Part shown: piece by piece, positions 1-7,453 of the stretch
Numbering within the stretch: position 1 is the first letter of the stretch
Layout of the letters: every line of letters starts with the position of its first letter
Source: Eubacteriales bacterium
GTDB taxonomy: Bacteria; Bacillota; Clostridia; Lachnospirales; Lachnospiraceae
Assembly (NCBI GenBank): GCA_030536565.1
Contig: JAUNPT010000024.1
Span: forward strand, 1-19,156
Direction: 5' to 3'
Length of the DNA: 19,156 nucleotides
Made by a program: the position numbers and the translations under genes
The notes under the pieces: model-generated
Told to the model about the DNA's origin: nothing
Seen by the model: the letters and a program-made list of their open reading frames with translations, nothing else
Databases searched by the model: none

Positions 1-2
1 GT

Positions 3-17
3 GTCGCTCGCGGCGAC
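3..17 (-). other. 5' leader hairpin of the leftward transcript
   Basis: GTCGC and GCGAC form a perfect 5-bp GC-rich stem around a 5-base loop. The stem starts about 7 bases after the -10 box, so it would be the very 5' end of the RNA. No T-run follows within the window, so it is not obviously a terminator. I have a memory of similar GTCGC leaders ahead of Lachnospiraceae 16S genes, but this is unchecked. Confidence 0.45.
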
Positions 18-23
18 TTGATT

Positions 24-52
24 ATAATATCACTCTCTTTAACTTCTGTCAA
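24..52 (-). promoter_or_regulatory. Strong sigma-A promoter firing leftward, rRNA-type
   Basis: Read on the minus strand, a perfect TTGACA (47-52) is followed after 17 bases by TATTAT (24-29). A very A/T-rich tract lies just upstream (53-85), resembling an UP element. Transcription would start near position 17, at the first base of the hairpin at 3-17, and leave the window. A consensus -35, correct spacing and A-tracts are typical of stable-RNA promoters, so an rRNA or tRNA operon probably lies beyond position 1; that gene is not visible. An overlapping TATAAT (21-26) has a 20-base spacer and is less likely. Confidence 0.7.
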
Positions 53-128
53 CACCTTTTTAAAACTTTTTCGACTATTTTCTCACTATTTTTCATTTTT
101 CGTACTGTATCAACTTCACCTGCAAAAA

Positions 129-764
129 CTACTCCAACGCATTCTTTGCTTCATCAGTAATTTCTCTCTGATATGCAATCTCATTTTCAATATTGCGTGC
201 AACTTCATTAGCAGTGTAAGCAGCATCTACAACCTTCTTAAGGACATTACCAACTTGGTCAGCCTTCTCCTTTTGTTTTTGTGCATTTTCAAAAATGGAA
301 TGCATTGATGTCACAGTTTCTTTTACAGATACCTGTACCTGCGATATAGTTCCTGAAATCTCCTTTGATGATTTTGAGGACTGTTCAGCAAGATTACGTA
401 CTTCACTTGCCACCACAGCAAACCCCCGGCCCTGCTCTCCCGCTCTTGCTGCCTCAATAGATGCATTCAATGACAGTATATTAGTACGGTTTGAAATTGA
501 ACCAATTACAGCTGCAAATTTCTCAATATCATCAGACAAATTCTCCAACTGCCTAATCTTTTCTGATGACTCTTCAACAACCTTATGTAGGTTCTCTATC
601 ATCTTAAGTATTTCCTCAACACTTTCAATACTTTCCTTTACAAGATTAAGTGAAGTATCTGATGAATTAATCACATCAAATGCATCTTTTTCCAATTGTT
701 CCTGAGACGCATCAAGACCCTCAAGAATTTTTGCCAAGTCTTTTGACAGATTATCATTGCTCAT
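129..764 (-). CDS. Soluble methyl-accepting chemotaxis-like protein, signalling domain only
   Basis: This 211-residue protein consists almost entirely of an MCP cytoplasmic signalling hairpin. The conserved tip, with NASIEAARAGE and GRGFAVVASEVRNLAE, spans about residues 92-128. It is flanked by two helical heptad-rich arms of nearly equal length (about 1-100 and 112-211). There is no membrane segment, HAMP domain or recognisable sensor domain, so it is much shorter than a classical receptor of 500 or more residues. In the family the tip binds CheA and CheW; whether this short form does so is inference. The ATG at 762-764 has an AGGGGG-type ribosome binding site. The gene lies about 100 bases downstream of radA, where disA often sits in other Firmicutes. 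It could be a soluble energy or metabolite sensor, or a receptor remnant; the reading frame is clean. Confidence 0.85.
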   Translation of the reverse strand: MSNDNLSKDLAKILEGLDASQEQLEKDAFDVINSSDTSLNLVKESIESVEEILKMIENLHKVVEESSEKIRQLENLSDDIEKFAAVIGSISNRTNILSLNASIEAARAGEQGRGFAVVASEVRNLAEQSSKSSKEISGTISQVQVSVKETVTSMHSIFENAQKQKEKADQVGNVLKKVVDAAYTANEVARNIENEIAYQREITDEAKNALE

Positions 765-865
765 AATCCTAATTTTCCCCCTTGTATTACATTTTCTTCT
801 TTATTCATGTAAACTTGCGCTCTAATCCTATGTAATCTGAACTCAAATTCTCATTCTAAAACTTC

Positions 866-2242
866 CTATATCAAATTAATTGCTTCGCTCACATTGCTTA
901 CACCAATTATTTTAATTTTATCAGTTTTCCTTATATTTTTCAAGCAGACAGCTGGCAATATACATGTATCGAACCCCAGCTTAATTGCTTCGTTCACTCT
1001 TTGCTGTACCTGACTTACTGCACGAACTTCTCCTGCCAGTCCAACCTCTCCAAAAATAATAGTTTTATCATCAATAGAACGATTTTTGAAGCTGCTGGCA
1101 ATTGCCATTACAATTCCTAAATCTAAGGCAGGCTCATTTACCTTTAAACCACCTGCAACATTTACGTAAGCATCGCAGCCTGACAAATGCATTCCTGCAC
1201 GCTTTTCCAACACCGCCATCAACAGATTTACCCTGTTATAATCTGTACCTGCCGCTGTTCTCCTTGCCATTCCAAAGTTAGAATCACATACCAGCGCCTG
1301 CACCTCGACTAATAACGGACGCGTCCCTTCCAAAAGGCAGACAACAACAGAACCGGAGGCATCTTTTGGTTTTCCGCTTAACATATATTCAGACGGATTT
1401 AGCACTTCTGCAAGTCCATTTTCCTGCATTTCAAATACCCCTATCTCATTTGTGGAGCCAAAGCGGTTCTTAACGCCTCTTAAAAGTCTGTAGGACGCAT
1501 ATCTGTCTCCTTCAAAATATAATACAGTATCAACCATATGTTCAAGCATTCTTGGGCCGGCAACCACCCCCTCCTTCGTGACATGTCCAACAATAAAAAT
1601 AGAAATATTTAATCCTTTTGCCAGCTGCATAAGCACTGCTGTAGACTCCCTTACCTGAGCTACACTTCCGGGAGCAGAACCAACCTCCTCACGGTACATA
1701 GTCTGAATAGAGTCAATAATAACCACCTCTGGCATAACTGCTCTCAATGTTTCCTCAACCACATCAAGATTAGTCTCGCACAACAATAAAATAGAATCTG
1801 TAAACTCTCCTATACGGTCCGCCCTGAGTTTTATCTGTTTTAGGGACTCCTCACCTGAAATATACAGCACCTTTCTCCCTTTTCCTGCAAGCTGATAACA
1901 CATCTGAAGCAGCAGTGTAGATTTTCCTATACCTGGGTCTCCACCTACAAGTACGAGTGACCCTTCCACAATACCTCCTCCTAACACTCTGTCTAACTCC
2001 CTTATTCCTGTTTCAGTTCTGTCCTTTTCCTTAAGACTTATTTCTGACAATTTAGAAGGTGCTGATTTTTTAGTTATCCTTTCCATCGTCGTGTTGGAAA
2101 TACCCTTTACTTTACCGGCCTTTAAAACAGGCTGCTCTACAAATGTGTTCCACTGCCTGCAGGACGGACACTGACCATACCATTTTGCCGATTCATATCC
2201 GCACTCTTTACAAAAAAATGCAGTATCCTTAGCTTTTGCCAT
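866..2242 (-). CDS. radA: DNA repair/recombination ATPase RadA (Sms)
   Basis: RadA is a RecA-like ATPase that promotes branch migration during homologous recombination. From the chosen start it has 458 residues, the usual family length. The order is a four-cysteine zinc finger (C11, C14, C25, C28), Walker A GGDPGIGKST (100-109), Walker B VVIIDS (173-178), the diagnostic KNRFG motif (258-262) and a Lon-protease-like C-terminal domain lacking a protease function. The frame stays open upstream to an ATG at 2314, but the family begins at MAKAK and only the ATG at 2240-2242 has a good site (GGAG, 6-base spacing), so I use 2242. It follows clpC and the 137-residue gene on the same strand. The clpC-radA neighbourhood is common in Firmicutes, but disA does not follow here. 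No clear terminator is seen after its stop. Confidence 0.96.
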   Translation of the reverse strand: MAKAKDTAFFCKECGYESAKWYGQCPSCRQWNTFVEQPVLKAGKVKGISNTTMERITKKSAPSKLSEISLKEKDRTETGIRELDRVLGGGIVEGSLVLVGGDPGIGKSTLLLQMCYQLAGKGRKVLYISGEESLKQIKLRADRIGEFTDSILLLCETNLDVVEETLRAVMPEVVIIDSIQTMYREEVGSAPGSVAQVRESTAVLMQLAKGLNISIFIVGHVTKEGVVAGPRMLEHMVDTVLYFEGDRYASYRLLRGVKNRFGSTNEIGVFEMQENGLAEVLNPSEYMLSGKPKDASGSVVVCLLEGTRPLLVEVQALVCDSNFGMARRTAAGTDYNRVNLLMAVLEKRAGMHLSGCDAYVNVAGGLKVNEPALDLGIVMAIASSFKNRSIDDKTIIFGEVGLAGEVRAVSQVQQRVNEAIKLGFDTCILPAVCLKNIRKTDKIKIIGVSNVSEAINLI

Positions 2243-2368
2243 ATTAATCTCCATTCCTATCCTAAGCACTATGTGCTGCGAGGCGATGTTAAATCTGTGA
2301 ATACAGTTTTTCATCTGCCATCAAGGCTATTTATCTTTGCTCAGAAATAAATAACCATTTTTACGTAA

Positions 2369-2404
2369 AATGGAAGCGAATATAGTTAGTAATCCGCTTC
2401 CATT
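2369..2404 (-). terminator. Hairpin after the 137-residue gene, weak terminator
   Basis: A 10-bp perfect stem (AATGGAAGCG at 2369-2378 with CGCTTCCATT at 2395-2404) encloses a 16-base loop, starting 24 bases past the stop codon on the minus strand. The following tract is only TTTT interrupted by ACG, so termination may be partial. A second palindrome, CCATTTT/AAAATGG (2356-2373), shares bases with this stem, and the two cannot form together. Confidence 0.5.
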
Positions 2405-2427
2405 AAAAGACTTATATTTTACTGAAA

Positions 2428-2841
2428 TTATGCTTTTACAACCTTTACCGCAACTGTCTTATTACCATCAAATTCTACTGACAAGGTAAGCTTGCCGCCC
2501 ATATTAGTTTCCATTGTTCCTGCATTCTCACCATCAATAAAGATTTCATACTTAGAACCTTCTTCAAGCTCTAAAGTAATCTGGGCATCTTCTCTGCCCT
2601 CCACATTAAACTCAACTTCTGAATCAGTAACCTTGAAGTTCAGAGCTGTCGTTCCTGGAACTGACTCATATACGAATGAACCATTCCTCTCTAACTTAGT
2701 AATCTCATTGAATGTCTTTACCTTATAAATATCCCCGCAATGTTCAAAATCTGAAACCTTAGACTTTGTATCCAATTCATAATTACCAAAACTTAATGTT
2801 CCATTCTGCTCTGAACGAATCAATTCTTTAATCACTGGCAT
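2428..2841 (-). CDS. Conserved 137-residue protein of unknown function
   Basis: I do not recognise a catalytic domain. The protein is acidic, with no signal peptide, membrane segment or cysteine cluster beyond a single Cys near residue 35. The second half reads as alternating beta strands (VEFNVEG, ITLELEEG, KYEIFIDGENAG, KLTLSVEFDG), suggesting a small beta sandwich. I recall close relatives in Clostridia databases being labelled 'endosialidase'. Nothing here supports a sialidase: no Asp-box repeats, and far too short. The ATG has a strong site (AGGAGG, 8-base spacing). A candidate promoter at 2892-2921 and hairpins after the stop suggest it can be a single-gene transcript between clpC and radA. 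The frame is intact with neighbour-like codon use, so it is a real gene of undetermined role. Confidence 0.85.
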   Translation of the reverse strand: MPVIKELIRSEQNGTLSFGNYELDTKSKVSDFEHCGDIYKVKTFNEITKLERNGSFVYESVPGTTALNFKVTDSEVEFNVEGREDAQITLELEEGSKYEIFIDGENAGTMETNMGGKLTLSVEFDGNKTVAVKVVKA

Positions 2842-2891
2842 CTTAAAATCCTCCTAATCTGTTGTTTACGAATAGCCTTATCTATGTTGTT

Positions 2892-2921
2892 ATTATACAT
2901 TAATCCGAACAAATATGCCAG
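2892..2921 (-). promoter_or_regulatory. Candidate sigma-A promoter of the 137-residue gene
   Basis: On the minus strand a perfect TATAAT (2892-2897) lies 18 bases after CTGGCA (2916-2921), which matches four of six -35 positions. It sits 50 bases upstream of the ATG in the clpC-downstream spacer. The -10 box is convincing and the -35 box is moderate. Confidence 0.45.
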
Positions 2922-2974
2922 CAATTTAACACACTCTTAACATATTTTTATAATTCCTTCAGATTATATATCTG

Positions 2975-5437
2975 CTATCTGTTCACACCTCTTTTTAAAG
3001 AAAATTCAAGTTTATTATCTTTCACCGTAACGCGCACTCTGTTGCCATGCTTGATTTTTCCCTCAAGAATCTTCTCCGCTAATGTATCCTCAATTTCATT
3101 CTGAATTGCTCTGCGTAATGGTCTTGCGCCATATTTAACATCATATCCCTTGTCAACAATGAACTTTTTGGCCTCCTCGTCAAGTTCGATAGACAGTTTC
3201 ATCTGCTCCATAATTCTTTTATTGACAGAACCAATGAGTATATCCACAATACTTCCAATCTGTTCTTTATTAAGAGCATGAAATACTATTATTTCATCAA
3301 TACGATTAATAAACTCCGGCTTAAAGATTTTCTTTACCTCATCCATAACCTTATTCTTCATATTGTCGTGCTTTTGTTTCTCATCTATGCCGGACATAAA
3401 GCCCAATGACTTAGGTTCAACAATATTCTCCGCACCTGCATTTGATGTCATAATAATAACTGTATTCTTAAAATCCACTACACGTCCTGTAGAATCAGTA
3501 ATGTGTCCATCATCAAGAACCTGAAGCAGAACATTAAATACATCTGGATGCGCCTTTTCCACCTCATCAAATAATACTACTGAATACGGATTTCTTCTCA
3601 CCTTTTCGCTTAACTGTCCCCCTTCATCATAGCCCACATATCCAGGAGGTGAGCCAATCAGCTTAGATACTGTATGCTTCTCCATAAACTCTGACATATC
3701 AACACGAATAAGTGCACCTTCACTTCCAAACATTGCATCTGCAAGAGTCTTTGACAATTCTGTCTTGCCAACACCTGTTGGTCCTAAGAACAGAAATGAG
3801 CCTATTGGTCTGTTTGGATCCTTCAGGCCAACCCTTCCTCGTCTGATTGCCCTTGCAACCGCCGTTACAGCCTCCTCCTGTCCAATCACTCTCCTGTGAA
3901 GCGTATCCTCCAGCTGCATAAGCTTTTCTGATTCTGCCTGAGCAATTCTTTGAACTGGAATTTTAGTCCATGTTGCAACAACCTCTGCAATCTCATTCTC
4001 GCCAACAGTTATGTCTGTATTGCTTTTCTGTGCTTCCCACTCTTTTATTACCTTGGCAAGCTTATCTTTTCTTCTAATCTGCTTTTTCTTAATCTCTCCA
4101 GCTTCCTCAAATGCTTCGTTCTTAATTGCTTCTTCCTTCTGTTCTTCCAGCTTCTTAATTTCATTCTCAAGCTTTTTTATACTATCAGGAAAAACATACC
4201 CATTTAAACGTGCTCTCGATGATGCCTCGTCAATTAAATCAATAGCTTTATCTGGAAGAAATCTGTCATTGATATATCTTTTAGACAGCTTTACAGCTGC
4301 TTCTAATGCCTCATCAGTGATTTTCACCTTGTGATGTTCTTCATATTTTGAACGGATTCCTTTAAGAATTTCAACAGATTCTAACTCTGTTGGCTCATCA
4401 ACCTTGACTGGCTGAAATCTTCTCTCAAGAGCCGCATCTTTTTCTATATGCTTTCTGTATTCTTCAAGAGTTGTTGCACCAACCAGCTGGATTTCCCCTC
4501 TTGCAAGAGACGGCTTCAATATATTGGAAGCGTCAATTGCTCCCTCTGCTCCACCCGCACCTATAATTGTGTGCAGCTCATCAAGAAATAATAGTACATT
4601 CCCAGCTGTCTTTACCTCTGCTATAACTCTCTTAATTCTTTCCTCAAATTCTCCTCTGTACTTAGACCCTGCAACCATTCCTGAAAGGTCAAGTGTCATA
4701 AGCCTTTTTCCTCTAAGAGTATCCGGAACATTTCCTTCAACTATCCGCGCAGCAAGTCCTTCAGCAATAGCTGTTTTTCCAACTCCCGGCTCACCAATAA
4801 GACAAGGATTATTCTTTGTCCTTCTGCTAAGGATCTGTATCACTCTCTGAATCTCATCTTCTCTGCCAATAACAGGATCTAATTGTCCATGTCTTGCCAT
4901 TTCAGTTAAATCCCTGCTGTATTGTTCAAGCGTCGCAGTATTACTTCTTCCCTGTGTTTTCATTTTACCATTCTGGAAATCTGCCTTATAATTATTTGCA
5001 TCTTCCCCCATTGCAAGAAGAATATCAACATAAAGCTTCTTAATTCCCACACCTATCGTATTAAGAAGCCTTGCTGCCACACATTCAGGTTCCTTTATAA
5101 TTGATATCAATATATGCTCCGTACCAATTAAATCACCATGAAAACGAAGCGCCTCCTTAGCTGCATTCTCAATAATCTTTCTCAGACGTGGTGTATAACC
5201 AGAAGGTTCCTTTATACTGACTGCACTGTCCGGTGCAATAAGCTGGTAAACCAGATTCATTATTTTTTCATCAGTAACCTCATTACTTAAAAGAACTGAT
5301 GATGCGAGACTGTCCTGTGCACGAATCAAACCAATAAGTAAATGTTCAGAACCAATATATCCATGTCCAAGCATAGCTGCTGTTTCTGCTGCGTGGTCTA
5401 ATGCCTCCTGTGCTTTTTTTGTAAATCTACTCTGCAT
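2975..5437 (-). CDS. clpC: ATP-dependent Clp protease ATPase subunit ClpC
   Basis: ClpC is a class I AAA+ unfoldase that feeds proteins, including phospho-arginine-marked ones, to ClpP. The 820 residues are full length. An N-domain with two repeats (1-145) has GSEHLLIGL near 29 and GTEHILISI near 105; their glutamates (E31, E107) match the positions known to bind phospho-arginine. AAA1 has Walker A GEPGVGKT (215-222) and Walker B LLFLDE (282-287). A UVR-containing coiled-coil middle domain spans about 415-470. AAA2 has Walker A GPTGVGKT (552-559) and Walker B VVLFDE (620-625). An LGF loop (678-680) is the likely ClpP contact. The C-terminal D2 small domain is complete. It is the last gene of the flippase-gntR-mcsA-mcsB-clpC run, 42 bases after mcsB, with AAAGGA upstream of the ATG at 11-base spacing. 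Confidence 0.98.
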   Translation of the reverse strand: MQSRFTKKAQEALDHAAETAAMLGHGYIGSEHLLIGLIRAQDSLASSVLLSNEVTDEKIMNLVYQLIAPDSAVSIKEPSGYTPRLRKIIENAAKEALRFHGDLIGTEHILISIIKEPECVAARLLNTIGVGIKKLYVDILLAMGEDANNYKADFQNGKMKTQGRSNTATLEQYSRDLTEMARHGQLDPVIGREDEIQRVIQILSRRTKNNPCLIGEPGVGKTAIAEGLAARIVEGNVPDTLRGKRLMTLDLSGMVAGSKYRGEFEERIKRVIAEVKTAGNVLLFLDELHTIIGAGGAEGAIDASNILKPSLARGEIQLVGATTLEEYRKHIEKDAALERRFQPVKVDEPTELESVEILKGIRSKYEEHHKVKITDEALEAAVKLSKRYINDRFLPDKAIDLIDEASSRARLNGYVFPDSIKKLENEIKKLEEQKEEAIKNEAFEEAGEIKKKQIRRKDKLAKVIKEWEAQKSNTDITVGENEIAEVVATWTKIPVQRIAQAESEKLMQLEDTLHRRVIGQEEAVTAVARAIRRGRVGLKDPNRPIGSFLFLGPTGVGKTELSKTLADAMFGSEGALIRVDMSEFMEKHTVSKLIGSPPGYVGYDEGGQLSEKVRRNPYSVVLFDEVEKAHPDVFNVLLQVLDDGHITDSTGRVVDFKNTVIIMTSNAGAENIVEPKSLGFMSGIDEKQKHDNMKNKVMDEVKKIFKPEFINRIDEIIVFHALNKEQIGSIVDILIGSVNKRIMEQMKLSIELDEEAKKFIVDKGYDVKYGARPLRRAIQNEIEDTLAEKILEGKIKHGNRVRVTVKDNKLEFSLKRGVNR

Positions 5438-5479
5438 GAAGTTTTATATCCTTTCTATATTTCAAATATGTTTTTATAA

Positions 5480-6508
5480 TTATTGTATCAACGGAATATT
5501 ATCTCTGATAAACTGTGCCCTCGCCACGTCTATATCTTCAGCAGTCATTTCGGCTGATGACATCATCTGCAGATTAGCCGGCAAAATTCCTATCATCAGC
5601 TGATAAACCGACACATCAACATCAGACGAAGGCTGTATAAGATGTTCTGCCAGTCCCAGCCTTAATTGCGACAATAACAGCATTCCATCCTTTAAAGATA
5701 CCTTTCTTGCATATTTCAATACTCCATATGCCCTATATACTGTATCCTGCGCTGATAATCTCTTTTGTGAAATATACTGTTTCCGGAGTGTTCTCTCCTG
5801 CTTTACGATCTGTGCAGTAATATTGGTAAGGTTATCCAGTATTTCTTTCTCTGATTTTCCAAGCGTATACTGGTTAGTTACCTGATAAATATCTCCATAA
5901 TTACTATTATCTATGCCGAGACTCTTTAAAACAAGTCCAAACCTGCCAACTTCCATAGCAAGCCCCGCTATTTTGCCACTTCCTGTAAGTGCAGGAAGAT
6001 GAAGCATATATGATGCCCTCATTCCCGTTCCAACATTAGAGGGACAGGTTGTCAGATACCCATACTTCTCATCATATGAATAGTCTAGACATTTTCCAAT
6101 GACATTATCTACATTATCAGCATACTCAAAAGCTTTTTCAATATCCATTCCAGAAACATATGCCTGGATTCTAATATGGTCTTCTTCATTAAGCATAATT
6201 GAGATATTTTCATCTGACGATACCAGCCCAGCAGCTGTATCCTGTCTCAAAAGAAAATCACTTATAACATGCCTCTCTTTCATTGCTGTTTTCTGACAAT
6301 CATCTAAATCTTTGAATTGAAAGATACTGTAATCCTTAAATTCCTCCAAATTAGAAAGCTTTGAAAGAACATCTGCAATCATTATCTTTGCATCTTCAGA
6401 GGCAAGTTTCAAAGAAAAATTGTATCCATTAATATTTCTTGCAAGACGAACTTTCCCAGAAATTACCACATCACTGTTCCTGCCATTTTCCTCAAACCAT
6501 CTAAGCAT
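5480..6508 (-). CDS. mcsB: Protein-arginine kinase McsB
   Basis: McsB phosphorylates arginine side chains, marking proteins for ClpCP, and is built on the phosphagen (creatine/arginine) kinase fold. Visible signatures in the 342 residues are the nucleotide-binding VRLARN (20-25), NEEDH (107-111) and the catalytic loop CPSNVGTGMRAS (155-166), with C155 at the reactive cysteine position. It lacks the N-terminal domain of true phosphagen kinases, as expected. Two departures from the consensus I remember: SGKVR instead of SSRIR (K19 for an ATP-phosphate arginine), and IDVARA (326-331) where the allosteric phospho-arginine site normally reads RDxxRA. The start overlaps the mcsA stop by 8 bases (ATGCTTAG) and has a very strong GGGAGG site with 5-base spacing, implying translational coupling with its activator. 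Confidence 0.95.
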   Translation of the reverse strand: MLRWFEENGRNSDVVISGKVRLARNINGYNFSLKLASEDAKIMIADVLSKLSNLEEFKDYSIFQFKDLDDCQKTAMKERHVISDFLLRQDTAAGLVSSDENISIMLNEEDHIRIQAYVSGMDIEKAFEYADNVDNVIGKCLDYSYDEKYGYLTTCPSNVGTGMRASYMLHLPALTGSGKIAGLAMEVGRFGLVLKSLGIDNSNYGDIYQVTNQYTLGKSEKEILDNLTNITAQIVKQERTLRKQYISQKRLSAQDTVYRAYGVLKYARKVSLKDGMLLLSQLRLGLAEHLIQPSSDVDVSVYQLMIGILPANLQMMSSAEMTAEDIDVARAQFIRDNIPLIQ

Positions 6509-7052
6509 TTGTACCTCCCTTCAATGCTTTGATTTCATCTCTGAATCTTGCAGCTTCTTCAAAATTCTCAATCTCAACTGCTTCTCTTAATCTTATCTGA
6601 AGCTCATCAATCCTGTTTTTTAAGTTTTCCTCCTCTGACAGCGTTAAGGCACGTTCTTTTCCTTCATTGTTTTGATTATATTTTTTCCCATGATGAACAT
6701 TCTCGCCATGAATATATTTCATCTTATCATCAATCAACGGGCCAAAAACATTATAACAATCAGCACAGCCAAACTTGCCTATTCTTGTAAACTCCTCGAA
6801 GCTCATGCCACAGCCAGGACAGCATACATGCTGAAGCGGTGTGTCCTGCGAAATGGCAGATGCCCCTCCGGCGGCCAGAAGTCCTGTGAGCAGCTTAACA
6901 AATGGAAATTCCGCATTCATGCCCTCTAAATATCCAGGAACATCAAGGGCAGCTGCACACTCGCTGCACAGATGATGTTCCGTCTGTACCCCATTGCGTA
7001 TTTCTGTAAAATGTATCGTAGCCTCATTAATATTGCAGTTTTCACATAACAT
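6501..7052 (-). CDS. mcsA: McsA, zinc-finger activator of McsB
   Basis: McsA is the zinc-binding adaptor that activates the McsB kinase and helps ClpC. From the chosen start it has 183 residues with four CxxC pairs (C3/C6, C29/C32, C78/C81, C96/C99), enough for two zinc sites, then a linker rich in His and Asn (about 115-135), then a UVR domain (about 144-178) of the type also found in ClpC and UvrB/C. Three in-frame starts are close together: TTG 7061, ATG 7058 and ATG 7052. The family begins ML-C-x-x-C, and the AGGAG site is 9 bases from the ATG at 7050-7052, so I use that. It begins 17 bases after the GntR-family gene and overlaps mcsB by 8 bases. Confidence 0.93.
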   Translation of the reverse strand: MLCENCNINEATIHFTEIRNGVQTEHHLCSECAAALDVPGYLEGMNAEFPFVKLLTGLLAAGGASAISQDTPLQHVCCPGCGMSFEEFTRIGKFGCADCYNVFGPLIDDKMKYIHGENVHHGKKYNQNNEGKERALTLSEEENLKNRIDELQIRLREAVEIENFEEAARFRDEIKALKGGTNA

Positions 7053-7069
7053 CCACATCAACTCCTTAC

Positions 7070-7453
7070 TTAATTAAACTCCCCTATAACATCATCTACT
7101 ATTTTGTGTATTTCATCGCTGTTAAGCTGGCTGCATACAGCTCTTGCAACTATTTTTCTCATATCAGCCCGCAGCTGCTGTGCCGCTTTAAGCTTATCAA
7201 TATCCAATGTTATCACTGCACCATTTCTTCTGTCCAGTGTAATATACCCTTCCTGTTTCAGAATTGCATACACTTTATTGACCGTATGCATATTTATCCC
7301 AACATTGTCGGCCAGCTGTCTTACTGATGGCAGGGAATTACCTTCTACCAGTCTCTCAGCTGCAATTGCCTCTATTATTTTATTATGCAGCTGAACATAT
7401 ATTGCTTCATCACTTGCAAAATCAACTGTCAGCCAGTCAAAATCCACCCACAT
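7070..7453 (-). CDS. GntR-family (YtrA-like) transcriptional regulator in the ctsR position
   Basis: This 127-residue protein has an N-terminal winged helix-turn-helix of the GntR type (about 15-83), with the diagnostic IYVQLHNKI entry helix and the recognition stretch LPSVRQLADNVGINMHTV (41-58). It has only about 45 residues after it, rich in Ala and charged residues and probably helical. That short tail with no effector domain is typical of the YtrA subfamily, which usually controls its own operon. It starts directly after the flippase stop (TAA then ATG, no gap) and is followed 17 bases later by mcsA. In Bacillus and many Clostridia this position belongs to CtsR, a different fold; no CtsR is seen here. 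I infer that it may regulate this proteostasis operon, but its ligand and operator are unknown. Confidence 0.9.
   Translation of the reverse strand: MWVDFDWLTVDFASDEAIYVQLHNKIIEAIAAERLVEGNSLPSVRQLADNVGINMHTVNKVYAILKQEGYITLDRRNGAVITLDIDKLKAAQQLRADMRKIVARAVCSQLNSDEIHKIVDDVIGEFN

Noticed and set aside
2263..2281. AGCAC-TATG-TGCT small palindrome in the radA leader
   Set aside because: Arms of four to five bases are common by chance, and nothing links it to a promoter.
2243..2314. 24-residue N-terminal extension of RadA
   Set aside because: The stretch has no family resemblance, and the canonical MAKAK start at 2242 has a good ribosome site.
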